Positions 36,160 through 47,420 of a stretch of 64,000 bases of DNA are shown piece after piece (within the stretch, counting starts at the first letter, position 1; the number at the start of each line of letters is the position of its first letter). The notes beneath the pieces are model-generated. The model had not been told where the DNA came from, ran no database searches, and saw nothing but the letters and a program-made list of their open reading frames with translations. A program made the position numbers and the translations under genes. The stretch is from Nautilus pompilius (Eukaryota > Mollusca > Cephalopoda > Nautilida > Nautilidae), in contig JACATO010001662.1 of the NCBI GenBank assembly GCA_018389105.1, positions 1 through 64,000 of the forward strand, in the 5' to 3' direction.

Positions 36160-38396
36160 CCAAGAGAAAATTCGCAGAGTTTGAATTAAAAAGGTCGTCG
36201 CATTACTTCCTGCACCGTTGTATTGCGGAGACGTTGTCTACTGACGTCTTACTGTGACGTAGCCTAACATTGTACAACGTTGTAATTCAGATTTGTACAG
36301 AACGAACAGTTATGAATGACTCCCCCTTAAACATCGGACTCAATTCGTTACCATTTTAATAATTAACCAGTTCTGCTTTTGTTCCAGATGTTCTCCGAAG
36401 ATTTCATTAAGAACGTATACTGCTAAATTGCAATTGATTCTACCGGAACTTGAATGCGGGAGTGAATGGTTTTAGATGATCTCACTATCACCAAGAAACG
36501 GACACAACAGTTGCGTTAACCTGAAGAGAAAACTGCGCAAAGGCGATGGGCACATAACTGAACTAAGACGGAAGCGTTTCAAACGAGGGAATACAAATCT
36601 TGCTTGAAAATAGCCAGACTGCATAATAAATAGATAAATTAGCGTTTAAACGACTCTTGAGTCAATAATTGTCAGCTGGGGAGGCGGTCAAAAAGTGCAC
36701 TAGCAGCCGAATGTAAGAGAATATCTAGATGTTTTTGGTTTAAAGAGAAACTTAGAGTGATGCATAACAACCAGAGGTAAGAGACTTCATCCTTAAGCCA
36801 TCTGTAGCCATTCAGTGCTGTTCTAAGATCGACCGGATCAATGTTTCTGTTGTATGAGACAATAACGGAACTGAATTTTTGTTGAAGTCTATAAGATCAC
36901 TGCGAATGACAATTCGCCAGCTCTGCGACGTATTAGATTCGTGCGCTCCACTGCCAGCCATCTCAATTCCTTCATGTGGTTAGCAGGTCTTACTCCGGAT
37001 GTTTGCCTATTATTATTACTACTATTATTAAGCAGTCTTTGTTTAAAACTTAAACACTTTCTCTGGTGTCTTTAGAAAAAGTTCTCAACTTTTCCGATCA
37101 AAGCGATTGCAGGCTGTTCACGAACCGGGTCACGTGACAAAGACGGAGAGAAAAGGATACACTAAACCGACATTCAAACACAGCCTTCCACCTTCACATC
37201 GTGGTGATCGAGAAACTCGAAGAAGTTCCAAGTTCTCCGCTTTTCACAGAGCTCGCCGACCGATTCAAAGAAATAAGTGCTTCTTTGTCGCTTTTGAAAG
37301 CTTTCCGCCGAGCCGACGGGTTTTTTGCAGCCGAACCTACGTAAACATGGCCACCGACGGACTTGAGCTGAATGTATCTCGGCATTCGCCCCCTTGCTGT
37401 TTCATCTGACCAAAGTCTCATCGATTGGATGTCGCCATTCGCACATACTTAAACAAAACCTTTCTACCTGAGCGTAAAGAAGAGATAGTCGAAGGAATAC
37501 ATTTGCTACCAACACCCTGAAAAACTCTAAATTAATTTCTGTAAATTAATATCACCAGTACGGCGGGCAAAGTCGTTTGTGGAACCGTTCATCGCTGACT
37601 TGCCATTCCAGTTCGTAATGAAGCGGCCAGCCGGTGAGCGCTCAGCGATTGCGAGAAGAAGCATGAATAGAGATCTCCGGCACCGGAAATCATCTATCTC
37701 TTACACGGAGAAACATCTTTCTTGCATTAGGCAGAGAGGAGTCTCCATTGTGCAGGTGCGTTCAGACAGCCACGTGACCAAGATGGTTCTTGCAGCGTCT
37801 ATTATCATGAGGTGAAGACAGAGACGACCAAACGCGGAACCGTGGCTGCAATTATGTAGCTAATTGACTTTGGAAAAGGAAGGAAGACAAAAACGTTTTT
37901 GTGTTTGCTGAACCATTGATATAGAGCAACACATACAAAAAAGTAATGGAAATGTATCAATTATCGTTGAAATACCAGTCACGTATTTCGGGATTCAAAA
38001 CCAAACAAACGTTATTAGTAAAAATAGTTTAGTGTGTAGTTTGGCCATCGCATCAGTGTATGTATCACCATGACGCCCAGCTCTTTCAGAAGACCGTGAG
38101 AACCGCCTTCCACGCCCTGTTAATGTGCCGGAGTTCAGCGCTAGCTGGTGTTAATATTACTGACGTTAAACAGCGACCTATTCCTCGTGTAGCATCACAG
38201 TACAAACTGTTTGCATTGCCTTCAAATATTAAATAAATACATAATCGCGTAAATAAATTATTAAACAGAAAAATATTAGAATTATGAAGAAAAAGTCAAA
38301 TAAAAATCTACAGATAGAAACCGTCTCTTTATTAAACAATATAAATTTTTTTTTTTTTTAAATCGTTTTGTGATGTTCAGGTAAAAACAAAAGCAC
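36160..38396. other. Non-coding, mixed composition
   Basis: A perfect 12-bp palindrome TACAACGTTGTA is at 36273-36284. GTCACGTGAC, the full USF/TFE-type E-box palindrome, is at 37129-37138, and another CACGTGACC followed by AAGATGG is near 37771. A CpG-richer stretch at 37100-37420 has overlapping frames with no recognised motif. No gene supported. Confidence 0.38.
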
Positions 38397-38410
38397 GTGC
38401 GCATGCGCAC
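38397..38410. promoter_or_regulatory. NRF1-type palindrome GTGCGCATGCGCAC
   Basis: Contains TGCGCATGCGCA, an exact match to the NRF1 consensus YGCGCAYGCGCR, preceded by an overlapping CACGTG. NRF1 sites mark promoters of housekeeping and mitochondrial genes in animals. Twenty-one bases downstream lies AAG|GTAAGT (donor at 38432), a strong splice donor, as if a short first exon ended there. No coding content is evident between them. Confidence 0.45.
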
Positions 38411-39090
38411 TAGATTCGTCTTAAACAGAAGGTAAGTGAAACAACTCATATAAATCAATTTTTTAAATTTTAAAATCTAACTTACGTTTGAGGAGAGGCC
38501 TAAGAGGGACAATCAAAAGGGGGCCACAGTTACAAGCATGGTTAGATATCAGAGAATGTGTCGGCAGTACTGGAACTGTTAGCTAAAAGTAACAGTATTA
38601 ATCAGGTCAGAAGTTCTCTTGTTCGTCCGCTTGTGACGGCTTCTTCGACGGTCACAGTGATGTACGTATCTCCGAGACACGTTAGAGAAACTTTTCTTGT
38701 GTTTAGCTGACAGATCTAGGCGAGATTTTCCCTTAATGCTACTGTAAATAGAAGACCCTTTTGACAGGCGAAGACAGGCCACGTGGACAACAGGAAAAAA
38801 GGGATAGAGGAAAACGCCGCCTGAGCCAAACCAAGTAGGACGTCCATCTTCAGTGTCAGCAATCGCTGTTTAAGGCTAAACTTTGCAATACCTACCTTTA
38901 CTGAGCGAGCAGATAAAGGGAAATTTCGTTTGCAAACGAGGCGTCATCAGGGAATTCGTTATCAGAAAATTCCCTAGAAAGACAGGATGTAAAACGAGCA
39001 GGGGGATGAGCAGACAGATTAGGGAATGCGGAAATCGCTTGATTCTTACACGGAAAGCATCTCCCACCTCCCGAATATTCTAGGACCGCC
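38411..39090. other. Non-coding downstream of the NRF1-type site
   Basis: Mixed sequence with no recognised coding frame. A tract rich in TC begins at its right end. Confidence 0.4.
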
Positions 39091-39132
39091 TCTCTGTCTC
39101 TCTCCATCTCTCCCCATCTCTCTCTCATCTCT

Positions 39133-39184
<52 letters not shown>

Positions 39185-39200
39185 TCTCCCCATCTCTCTC

Positions 39201-39251
<51 letters not shown>

Positions 39252-39252
39252 C
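39091..39252 (+). repeat. (CT)n microsatellite, ~160 bp, with internal duplication
   Basis: Almost pure pyrimidine on the plus strand. A CCATCTCTCCCCATCTC module followed by CT repeats occurs twice, 76 bp apart (about 39104 and 39180), showing tandem duplication of a larger unit. A polypurine/polypyrimidine run this long can form triplex DNA. The 182-codon frame crossing it is serine/leucine filler and was rejected. Confidence 0.95.
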
Positions 39253-41440
39253 CTCGCCTGTGCAGGATCCTCACAAATGTCGCAGCCGTTTTAAATGGTT
39301 TTTTTTCTGTTTTTTTCTCACTCTCTCCACCGGCTTCACCCGATCAACGCAGTTTCGAGACGACAAAGACCAGATCCTTCAAACCGATAGGCGAACGAAT
39401 CAATTTATCTTTGTGGATTTCGAGAACAAACCTTCGCCGCCATCATCGATTAGAAGAGAGCACCGTAAACGTGACCAAAATCTTAAAACACGACAACTAA
39501 TAGTTCCTTTTAAAACAGCAACATTACTTTTATTTGTTTTATATATATCAGAAAAAAGCGAAGCAAAACATTAAAAAGATAACAACAAAGCATAAATTAA
39601 TTCAAATAAAGAGGGTAAGACGTCGCTGCAGCTGTATAAGCCGCACCTATGATTAATCAGAGATATAGGCCATTACTAAACTCACCGACGCCGACTCTGT
39701 AATGTTGCGCTTTCATTGTCTCTCGTGGACATTTTCAAAGAAAATATTAATTAAAAAAAAAAAAACACACGAGCAACTAACAATAAAAAGAAATGGAGAA
39801 ACTCTCAGATCTTCCGCCAAATCTGAGGCGGAGGTTGTCGTGAGAGACTCTCTCTCTGTCCAGATAAAAACGAGTAACTTTTAAAATTCCGAACATTTCC
39901 CTTAAAAGCAAAACAAAAGACAATAATAATACACATAGAAAGCCGCCTGAAAACACAGCCCGCTGTAGGTAGAGCCATCGGAGCGTTAAAACCTGTTATG
40001 TACCTCATGCCATCTGCTTTGAAACGATTTGCATTTTTTTCAATTTACAACATAACCTGTGCCTGATGGAGCAGATATCACACGTATTTGCCTTTGGTAC
40101 TCAGTTGCTATCAACAGATTTTTTTTAGTATTTTCTACTTCTCCATCTCTCCGATCTTTCTGATTACCCTCCCCCCTCACGTAGAATAAGATGGATTTAA
40201 ACAGTGATTTTTTTCTGAGTCGTGTGAGAATAAAAACACCAACTTTACCTGGTTCTGTATGAGAATAACAATGTTTTCGGTGAATAGATAAGCCGCACGG
40301 CTCTGTCAGACAGAGTAATCGGATCTCTCGTGGATGGTGGAAAACAAAATTTTAAGGCAGAGAGAGAATTCATTTTTGTATGTTATATATACTATGGAAA
40401 TAACGATGAACAAAGCTTGTTTATGTCTTTCTTGCTGCACAGAACCCAAGAAGTGTGAAAAAAATTGGATAAAACGAAGAAAGGTAAGAAAGAAATATGA
40501 TTAGATTTGGGAACATCTGTGCCTCACTATCAGGATGCTCTAAGCAATTCCTATGACACAGCTGTGTTTTGAGGCTGAAACCCTTTTTTTTCTTTTGGAT
40601 TATAGACTCCAATATATTGGAGTTGGGATGCGGACAAAAATACATCACCTGACACAGAGAAAGTGCCCACATCACGCAACGAATCAATGAACTTTCCGAG
40701 GAGACGGTAGCGCGAACCCAACTGAAGCTGCCTTCCATCACGTCCTGCCAAAACACCAAAAATAAAAATTATAATCACGAGTTTCTTTAACTTTTTATAA
40801 ACTTTCTTCTTCTTCTTCTTCTCTCCCGACCCAGAGATTTTGAAGCAACAATCAAGGATATATATATAAAAGTCAGGGGTTAGTAGTTGAGCTTTCGATT
40901 AAAACGAAAACATTAAGAGAAATATGGTCGCATGTAGATAATACACATACTGCATATATATAGGTACCAGCAATAAACCAAGAATTGTAGTCGTGGTCAC
41001 GAAAGGTGTATATTGTTAACGAGGAGGAGGGGTCCTGCCAATAACTGAACGCCAGGTAACAATATTTCTATAACAATGGCATACTATTCATGTTTAGGCG
41101 AGGCGGTGCAATTTCATATATAATCTACTTCTTTAATTACTTTGTCTTTCGTATACACTTCCGTTGGTTTCTATTGTTCCTATTTAGTTGCAATGAATTT
41201 GCCCATTTATCGCCTGAACATTCAAATATTTGTAATAAAATTGCTGTCTATGCAAACCCGTCGTCAATGCCTCGTTAAATTTCCATTTTATTGCGTAAGC
41301 CCAACAACGCTAAACTGTAATACTATTACATGTGCGGGCTATATAAATTTAAGCGATAATGATATTATCTACGTAAGCCTGTTAAGCCCCTATTCTAGAA
41401 ATATTACCACTGTAAGCTTTTTTAAATTTAACTTTTAAAT
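39253..41440. other. Non-coding, nothing recognised
   Basis: Mixed sequence with A-runs, a (TTC)n run near 40805-40822 and short TATATA patches. No coding, RNA or transposon signature seen. Confidence 0.4.
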
Positions 41441-41840
41441 GTATCACGTGTATAAGTCTTTTAAGTAAATTTTTAATGTAGTAAATGTAAGTTTTTTTTT
41501 AAAATTAAATTTGTAATTACGTTACCTGCGTAAAATTTAATTAAATATTGAATATTTAAATATTTTTTTTAAAATTTAAACTATGAATTCATTTTAAAAT
41601 AATTTGAGCAAATAAAAATTTTAATATTAAAATTACCTCCTCCCACCAAAGGGAGTGGCAGCCTGTTTTGTTTTCGAATAAAATTTATTTAAACTTTAAT
41701 AAAAATTATATATATATTTTTTTAAATTTGGAATGTTTGGGTTGTTTTTGTTAAATAAATGTAATGTCTGTCGGTTCTGGTTTGATGTAAATTTGAAAAA
41801 AAAATTTTTAGTTTAATTCTTATTCTAATTCCGGATTTTA
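41441..41840. other. Strongly AT-rich tract
   Basis: About 400 bp with very few G or C, including repeated AAATTTAA words and a TATATATAT run near 41709. It could be a matrix-attachment-like or low-complexity region; nothing specific is encoded. Confidence 0.55.
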
Positions 41841-44800
41841 AAGCAGCTCAGAATCTCTAGTTTCACCCAGAAGTGTCTCAAACAGAGCAGCATCTCTCCC
41901 TAACCGTGACGCTCTCTCTCTCTCTCTCCCTTGTCTTTGTCTTCTAGCTTTTTTTTTTACCCTTTAAAGCAGAATTTCACCGGGTCGGAGTACAGGTCGA
42001 CGTGGGTAGAAAAAGAGAGACGGCTGGTAAATTCATTTAAATTTATGGATTTTTGTACCGCACTCAGCTGATGCATCCTCTCGCTGCAGTGATCCTGCGG
42101 AGGAGGAGGGGAGAGACCCACTTACATGCCAAAATTATAATTTTGCATTTCTTAATTTGAATAAAGGATTGCAACCTTAAGTTTAATAGGCGAATTTCGT
42201 CGGAGGTTTATATCGTTAAAGATTCTCCATTCACTTCGCCTATCGATCTAGCAGAAGAAAAACGGCCAAGGACTGACTGATGTTCTGAGAATTAAGAGCC
42301 TCTGTCGTATTAAAAAGAGATTAACCACCAAAACAGGTTTTAACGAGATAATTATATTAGAATTTATCTCCCTTGTGGTTGACTGTCATCGAGTTTATCT
42401 CCCCTACGGCTACTTGTCGCCTTTTATATCCCCTTTGGAATAAGAGTCGATTGAAGATGTTTTTCTTTTCATCTAATTCAGTAATTTTTTTCCTCGTGTT
42501 GTCTAATAAATCTGAGATCCAGTGGTAAAGTGGAATATTTTATAGAAAACGGAATCTGTGATTTGTAGGTGTTTGAGTTTTAAAGCTACAAAAAACCGCT
42601 TCGTTCTCACGGGTATCGTAGCTGTTGGCATCAGAAAGTAGGGCGATTAGACCGAGAGGCCAAGAACTTTTTCTGGGGGGGGGGTTAGCCATGGAAGTCG
42701 TTGATTACAAGTATTTTTGGAGAAGGAAGCAAATGTAAGGCAGTGAATTTGCTAAAGAAAATAATAATTAAACGCTAAATCCAATAGTAACGATTAATCA
42801 AATACTGTTTTCTCTAACTACAGTGCAAGTATGCAATGTCGCTTTTTGTCCTTTTATATAGAGAAGAGCCAGTAGACCATGGTCTTGGTCTGAAGTGTGC
42901 GCCATTATCCCGGCTTCAGTTTGGAAATTAGAACTGGAGGTGAGGGGGGCAGCAGGGAGACGCCACGAGAGAAACAACAGCAGTGGATTCATTAGATCGT
43001 AACCGTCCACCTGCAGCCATGACGAGCTCGCCACGCGCGATCGGCGCTAACCAGTGGCGTTCCAGAATGTACCGGGTTGGCGAAATTCAATAGTCTGTTA
43101 TGTGAGCAATTACTGACGCGGGAAAGCTGGCTTTCCTTTTAAAAGCGCTTACATTAAAATAAAACGGAAAAGATATAATGTTAACAACAATAATAATGGA
43201 CAAAATCTTAAGTAAAGTTCGTCTTGACAAAACGTTTACCGGCTTTTACTGAGAGATGAGCCGTCTTCACTTCCGTTGATGGCTGACGTAAACAGGTGCT
43301 CGAAGAACAGTTTACGGGTAATTGCTGACTAAACAAAATGAATGCCCAGGTACAGATGGTCTTTAGGGTGATGATACAGCCCACTGATGAAGCAGAGATG
43401 GCTTTTTTCGCTTGGCGCGCTCACATTTAATAGAACCGACCTCATCAGGAAGGTAATAATCAGAAGGTAAGCGAGCGACCGACCGTGTTTCTGTCGTTGC
43501 TCCCCGACTTTTGAAAATGTCAGGCCCCAACCCAAGTGATGCATAAAATGAGATTTCAGAACTTGAACCTAAATAATTCAGAAGTTAACCATTAAACTGC
43601 CGGAAGAGCGAAATCGGCAATAACTCGATTGGGCAAAGTAAGAAGAAAATCCGACTGTTCAGTCAGATAGCACCTGCTGAGACACCGTCTTTGAAGGGAT
43701 GGTAACCAACCCGGTGTCTGTACCGCTAAATGAAAACTCGTTTTTTTAAAAAATTCCTTGTTCTTGTTTTAAAAGCCAGCAAAATGTTTGGAGTTTTTTT
43801 TTATTATTTCTATAATATTCGGATTAAACTATAGATTGATGCATTGAGTTAAGAAAATATCCGGCTGAGAGAGGAAATAGGCTGGACACGTGGTCGCGCT
43901 GAAGACCAACGGAAATGCAGGAAAGAGTTTCGACCTACCGCCAGCGTCCTGTTGGATTCGGACTTCCAAATGTCGCCTCCTCACTACTCTATTAGCTCTT
44001 CCTGGTTACCGGAGACTGATTATAGGCTTCGAGTGCAGAAATTGGTTGCATTAAATACCGCGTCCTACAGACATTGGCCCCGATAAAGGAAGTGGCACAT
44101 ACGATGGGAGCCACACTCAAAGACGATCAAAACACTTATGAAGTTAATATTTCGACATTTAACGCCACTTAATACCTAATAATTGCTCTCGAAATGAGCA
44201 ACCCGTTTGTTTTAAATAAAGGTCGGAGCGCCATGAACCAGTGCCCTACAAACGTAGCTGGACCCACGAGCCGGCGCCTTTTCAAATTCTCTTCATGACC
44301 AGACTCTTTTGGGGCAAAAGGCGCGTGCCATCCCATAATTATCGCATGCCAACGCAGGATTTGATGCAATTAGCTGAGGACAAGTCGGCCATTATTGTCT
44401 TAATATGAGATCATGATAATATCGTAGAACAGTTAAGTTGCGTTGAGTCATGGTACAGACATTTGTATCTCAATTACACCCGACCACTTACGGGGAGAAG
44501 TGGGACGAGGGCAAATTGATGTTTTGTGTTTTGTAACCGGTAAATAAACAATTCGAAACAAACTGGGGCTGTACACCGAAACTGTATTTAAAGACCAGCA
44601 AAGGAAGGAAAGGGGCCAGCAAAGGTTTTATTGAATCCTGGTGACCATCGAAGTTTCGACTAGAATATAGATGATCTTTCGGCCACGTCCGATTTGATAT
44701 CACAGTAAAGAAACATTTCCTACTCATACAGGGTGTGTAGATGTGATGGCTCTGTTTGAGTAACGCAAAACAATAACAGCTACAAAAATAAAAGGTTTAT

Positions 44801-45180
44801 TAAGTTAACGTAAAAACAAAAATTAAGAAAATATTATTTAGATCTCAAAATTTCCAGTTTTTACCACGGAATCTCTGGTTGGCGACGGTTCGCAAGAAGC
44901 TGGTGACTATTTCAGCTACAACACGACGACCCTGGACGGCAAGTCTATAGAATCACAGACGTTTTTACGGCGCACCTAATTCCTCAGAATTTGATTTTAA
45001 TAAATATTAATGAAAAAACAAAACAACCACACTTAAATAACTACAGCAATGAACAATAACTGAGATGTTAAGGTTTTTTTGTTTGTTTGTTTTTTTTTTT
45101 AAAAAAATATGCCCACCAATGGAGGCTTACAGGGATCTTCCCAGACTTTGATGGCACGAGATGTTAGTCTGTGAAAGCTG
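41841..45180. other. Non-coding, nothing firmly recognised
   Basis: Contains a (CT)n run near 41910-41930, a near-perfect palindrome around AAAATTATAATTTT at 42126-42148 and a GGGG run near 42676. Small minus-strand frames at 42798-43034, 43329-43544, 44169-44369 and 44488-44727 lack known motifs. No gene supported. Confidence 0.38.
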
Positions 45181-45552
45181 ATGGCTGCTCTCTGGAGTAC
45201 CCACTTGTTTTTTTCTTCATCATTGATGACCTACACAAAGAACCGAAAAACTACTTTGCATGGTACCTACAAGCGAACAAAATTACGAAAGATATGTACA
45301 GTTAATACCAACCACACAAAGGTAGGTTTTTGGTTCTATAAAGATGAAATTCTGTCCACTGAAAGTCCCATCAAGATTACAATACCTGCAAATCTTTCTT
45401 ATGTCTTTAAAGACTTGCACTGTGGGTATGCACTTCCTCTGCTGACTAAAATGGCTGTAGGAGAACGCATCTTTAATGTTTGTTCTAACGATGAACAAAG
45501 TTTGCTGAATCGTTTATACTTTAAAGTCTCAACGAACTGTCTAGAACTGTAG
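45181..45552 (+). other. Unrecognised 123-codon open frame, not firmly coding
   Basis: An ATG-to-stop frame. It is one of the longer frames in the window not explained by a repeat and is longer than most chance frames around it. The product would be basic, with NTNHTKVGFWFYKDE and a hydrophobic/aromatic C-terminal half; no signal peptide or domain is recognised. Codon third positions are not GC-biased, and no acceptor/donor pair or poly(A) signal is placed to make it an exon. A (TG)n tract follows at 45597. It could be chance, a transposon fragment or an exon of an unknown gene. Confidence 0.15.
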
Positions 45553-45596
45553 GCAGAACTTTCGGAGATGTCGAAGCGAGATTAGAAGACGAGCTG

Positions 45597-45604
45597 GTGT
45601 GTGT

Positions 45605-45634
<30 letters not shown>
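45597..45634 (+). repeat. (TG)n microsatellite
   Basis: TG run with one GG interruption. A short TCTG tetranucleotide run lies about 110 bases further right (near 45745). Confidence 0.93.
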
Positions 45635-45635
<1 letters not shown>

Positions 45636-46536
45636 CATCTTTGACCATGATGCTACGTAATGGTGTTCCGAGGAATTAAGTCAGCCACTGTCAGGAAAGA
45701 ACGACATCCGTTCTCATGACTAAAGGTTCTACAGTCCGGACCTGTCTGTCTGTCTGTCTCCGGGAAATCCGAGCTGGAGAGAGGCTGAGGGGCCGCAGCC
45801 GGAAGTCTCCATATCTGGTTGCACTGAAGAAATATTAGGCCCAGATCAATAGGACGTCAGGTTTTGAAGTTTGCGGGGGGGGGTAAGATGACGGATATAC
45901 CGCGGTTCGTTCACTCGGCACCACTGCTGGAGAGAGTAGAAGAGACGGAACGTTTGAACAACAAACTGTCGCCTAGTTCTTGAAGTCTACCGTTATTCTG
46001 GGCACGTCGATTTGGGTTACTTTGGCAACATGAACTAGCACGTCTGACGTTTATTTTAATTGTATCCGAATTATTCTCCCTTGTTTTTTTATTATTATTA
46101 TTACAAGAGAGAAATCTTGCTGATAAAAAGAATGTCGAGTAAGAGGGGATCAAGGATGAATGGTTGGTTTCAAAAGTTTTGTGAAAGTGAATCACGGGTT
46201 TTCTTGATTTCTTAATAATTATAACTGCAATATATATTTGCCTTTACAGTGCCCTGCGGGCTATACATACTTATCCGCTAGGCGGGGCGTTAAGGAAACC
46301 CGTTACCTGGATGGCTGTGTTTCGGTTTTTCTTTGTACAACTCAACTGCAATTATTTCAATAGTTTCTCCTCTCAAGACTTCTGCAGTGTACCGAGAAAG
46401 CTATCGATCTCCATCGTTAAAAGTACCATTAAGGTATAACGATAAACTTTCTAATTTACTACGCCGTAATTTAACATTTTCTCTTGTGCTAACATCGATG
46501 TATCTCATGAAAGTTTCAAACAATTTAAATATTCAG
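45635..46536. other. Non-coding, nothing recognised
   Basis: A GC-rich patch at 46245-46320 (CCCTGCGGGC to GGGGCGTTAAGG) might be a short repeat fragment. The rest is AT-rich. The 70-codon frame at 46333-46545 runs into the dispersed repeat and is not supported. Confidence 0.38.
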
Positions 46537-46770
46537 TACTTTTGAAATGCATTGGCAACGCCATGGATTTCCAGTCAAGAAAATTACGTCATAGTTGTGC
46601 AGAGAGCTGTACGTCTTTCAGATGTCGGTCAAACATTTTTCCAACTAATTCCAGAAAGCCGAAAATAATACATCTGTGTTGTTCTCCGAAATGTATGTAT
46701 AAAACATTTACTGAAATATTTCTTATATGCATTTGTCTATTTGCGATTTGTAATTTAAAGTTGAAATAAA
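46537..46770 (+). repeat. Dispersed repeat family 'CATAGTTGTGCA', copy 4, with AT-rich tail
   Basis: Shows TACTTTTGAAATGC, GGCAACGCCATGG, TTTCCAGTCAAGAAAA and TACGTCATAGTTGTGCA (46585-46601). Relative to copies 5 and 6, the bases between AAGAAAA and the core are deleted. The tail at 46730-46770 (TATATGCATTTG then ATTTGTAATTTAA) also matches the tail of copy 6 (60739-60775), so the full element extends about 230 bp. No coding capacity. Confidence 0.65.
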
Positions 46771-47130
46771 ATGATTAATAGTAGAACTTGTGATAAAACA
46801 ATGTGCACATCACGTTCTCTTAAAAAAGCACATTATTATTATTAATCAGTTACTAAGGAAACTAAACAGAACTGACTGACATTGTACCGAGGTAGATCAG
46901 TTTTTGTTTTCTGTTCTTATGTATGCTTTAGCAAACTTTGTCTTCTCTAGTTTTCATCATAAATATCCCCCGAAATTTTGCCAACTTTTCTTCAGAAGGG
47001 AATTTTTCCCGTTTACTGAGCTATTAAAATTTTTTGACAAAAAAGGGGGTTCTGGAGGTCAGTTCTCTTGAAGTAGTATCTCCATAGGTCCTTTGCATTA
47101 AGATGGGACTACTGCAATCGATCTTTGTCA
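46771..47130. other. Non-coding, nothing recognised
   Basis: AT-rich with ATT repeats near 46832. Confidence 0.4.
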
Positions 47131-47420
47131 ATCAATGAATGCTCACTCCTGGGCATTTACGCAGTCGTTGCCGGGCTTCGCGAGTTGGGAAGCCGAAGAA
47201 GAAGGAGGAAAAAGAGCTGGAAAGCAGCCATAGCGATCGCTGGCCTGACACTTTTCTCATCGCTATTAGCGCTCCCAATATAAAGTTAATTCGCTGTGGC
47301 GTCGTCGACCCAGAGTCGCCGCCCTCACAGAACGGACCGCGCCGATTGAATTAGCCACAGAATCCGTGATAGCGGCAATCAATGGAGAAAATTCAATTTC
47401 CAACCACCATACGGCTGGAA
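47131..47420. promoter_or_regulatory. Candidate conserved non-coding element
   Basis: A complex, CpG-richer patch ending in CGGCAATCAATGGAG and AATTCAATTTCC. The 71-codon frame inside it is not recognised. Judged by contrast with its AT-rich flanks; could equally be an unannotated exon. Confidence 0.2.

Noticed and set aside
39026..39574. 182-codon open frame, the longest in the window
   Set aside because: More than a third is serine/leucine/proline filler from the (CT)n tract; the rest has no motif or exon context.
23010..43730. Shared AACCAACC(C/G)GGTGTC words near 23030 and 43700
   Set aside because: Similarity does not extend far enough on either side to support a repeat family from two copies.
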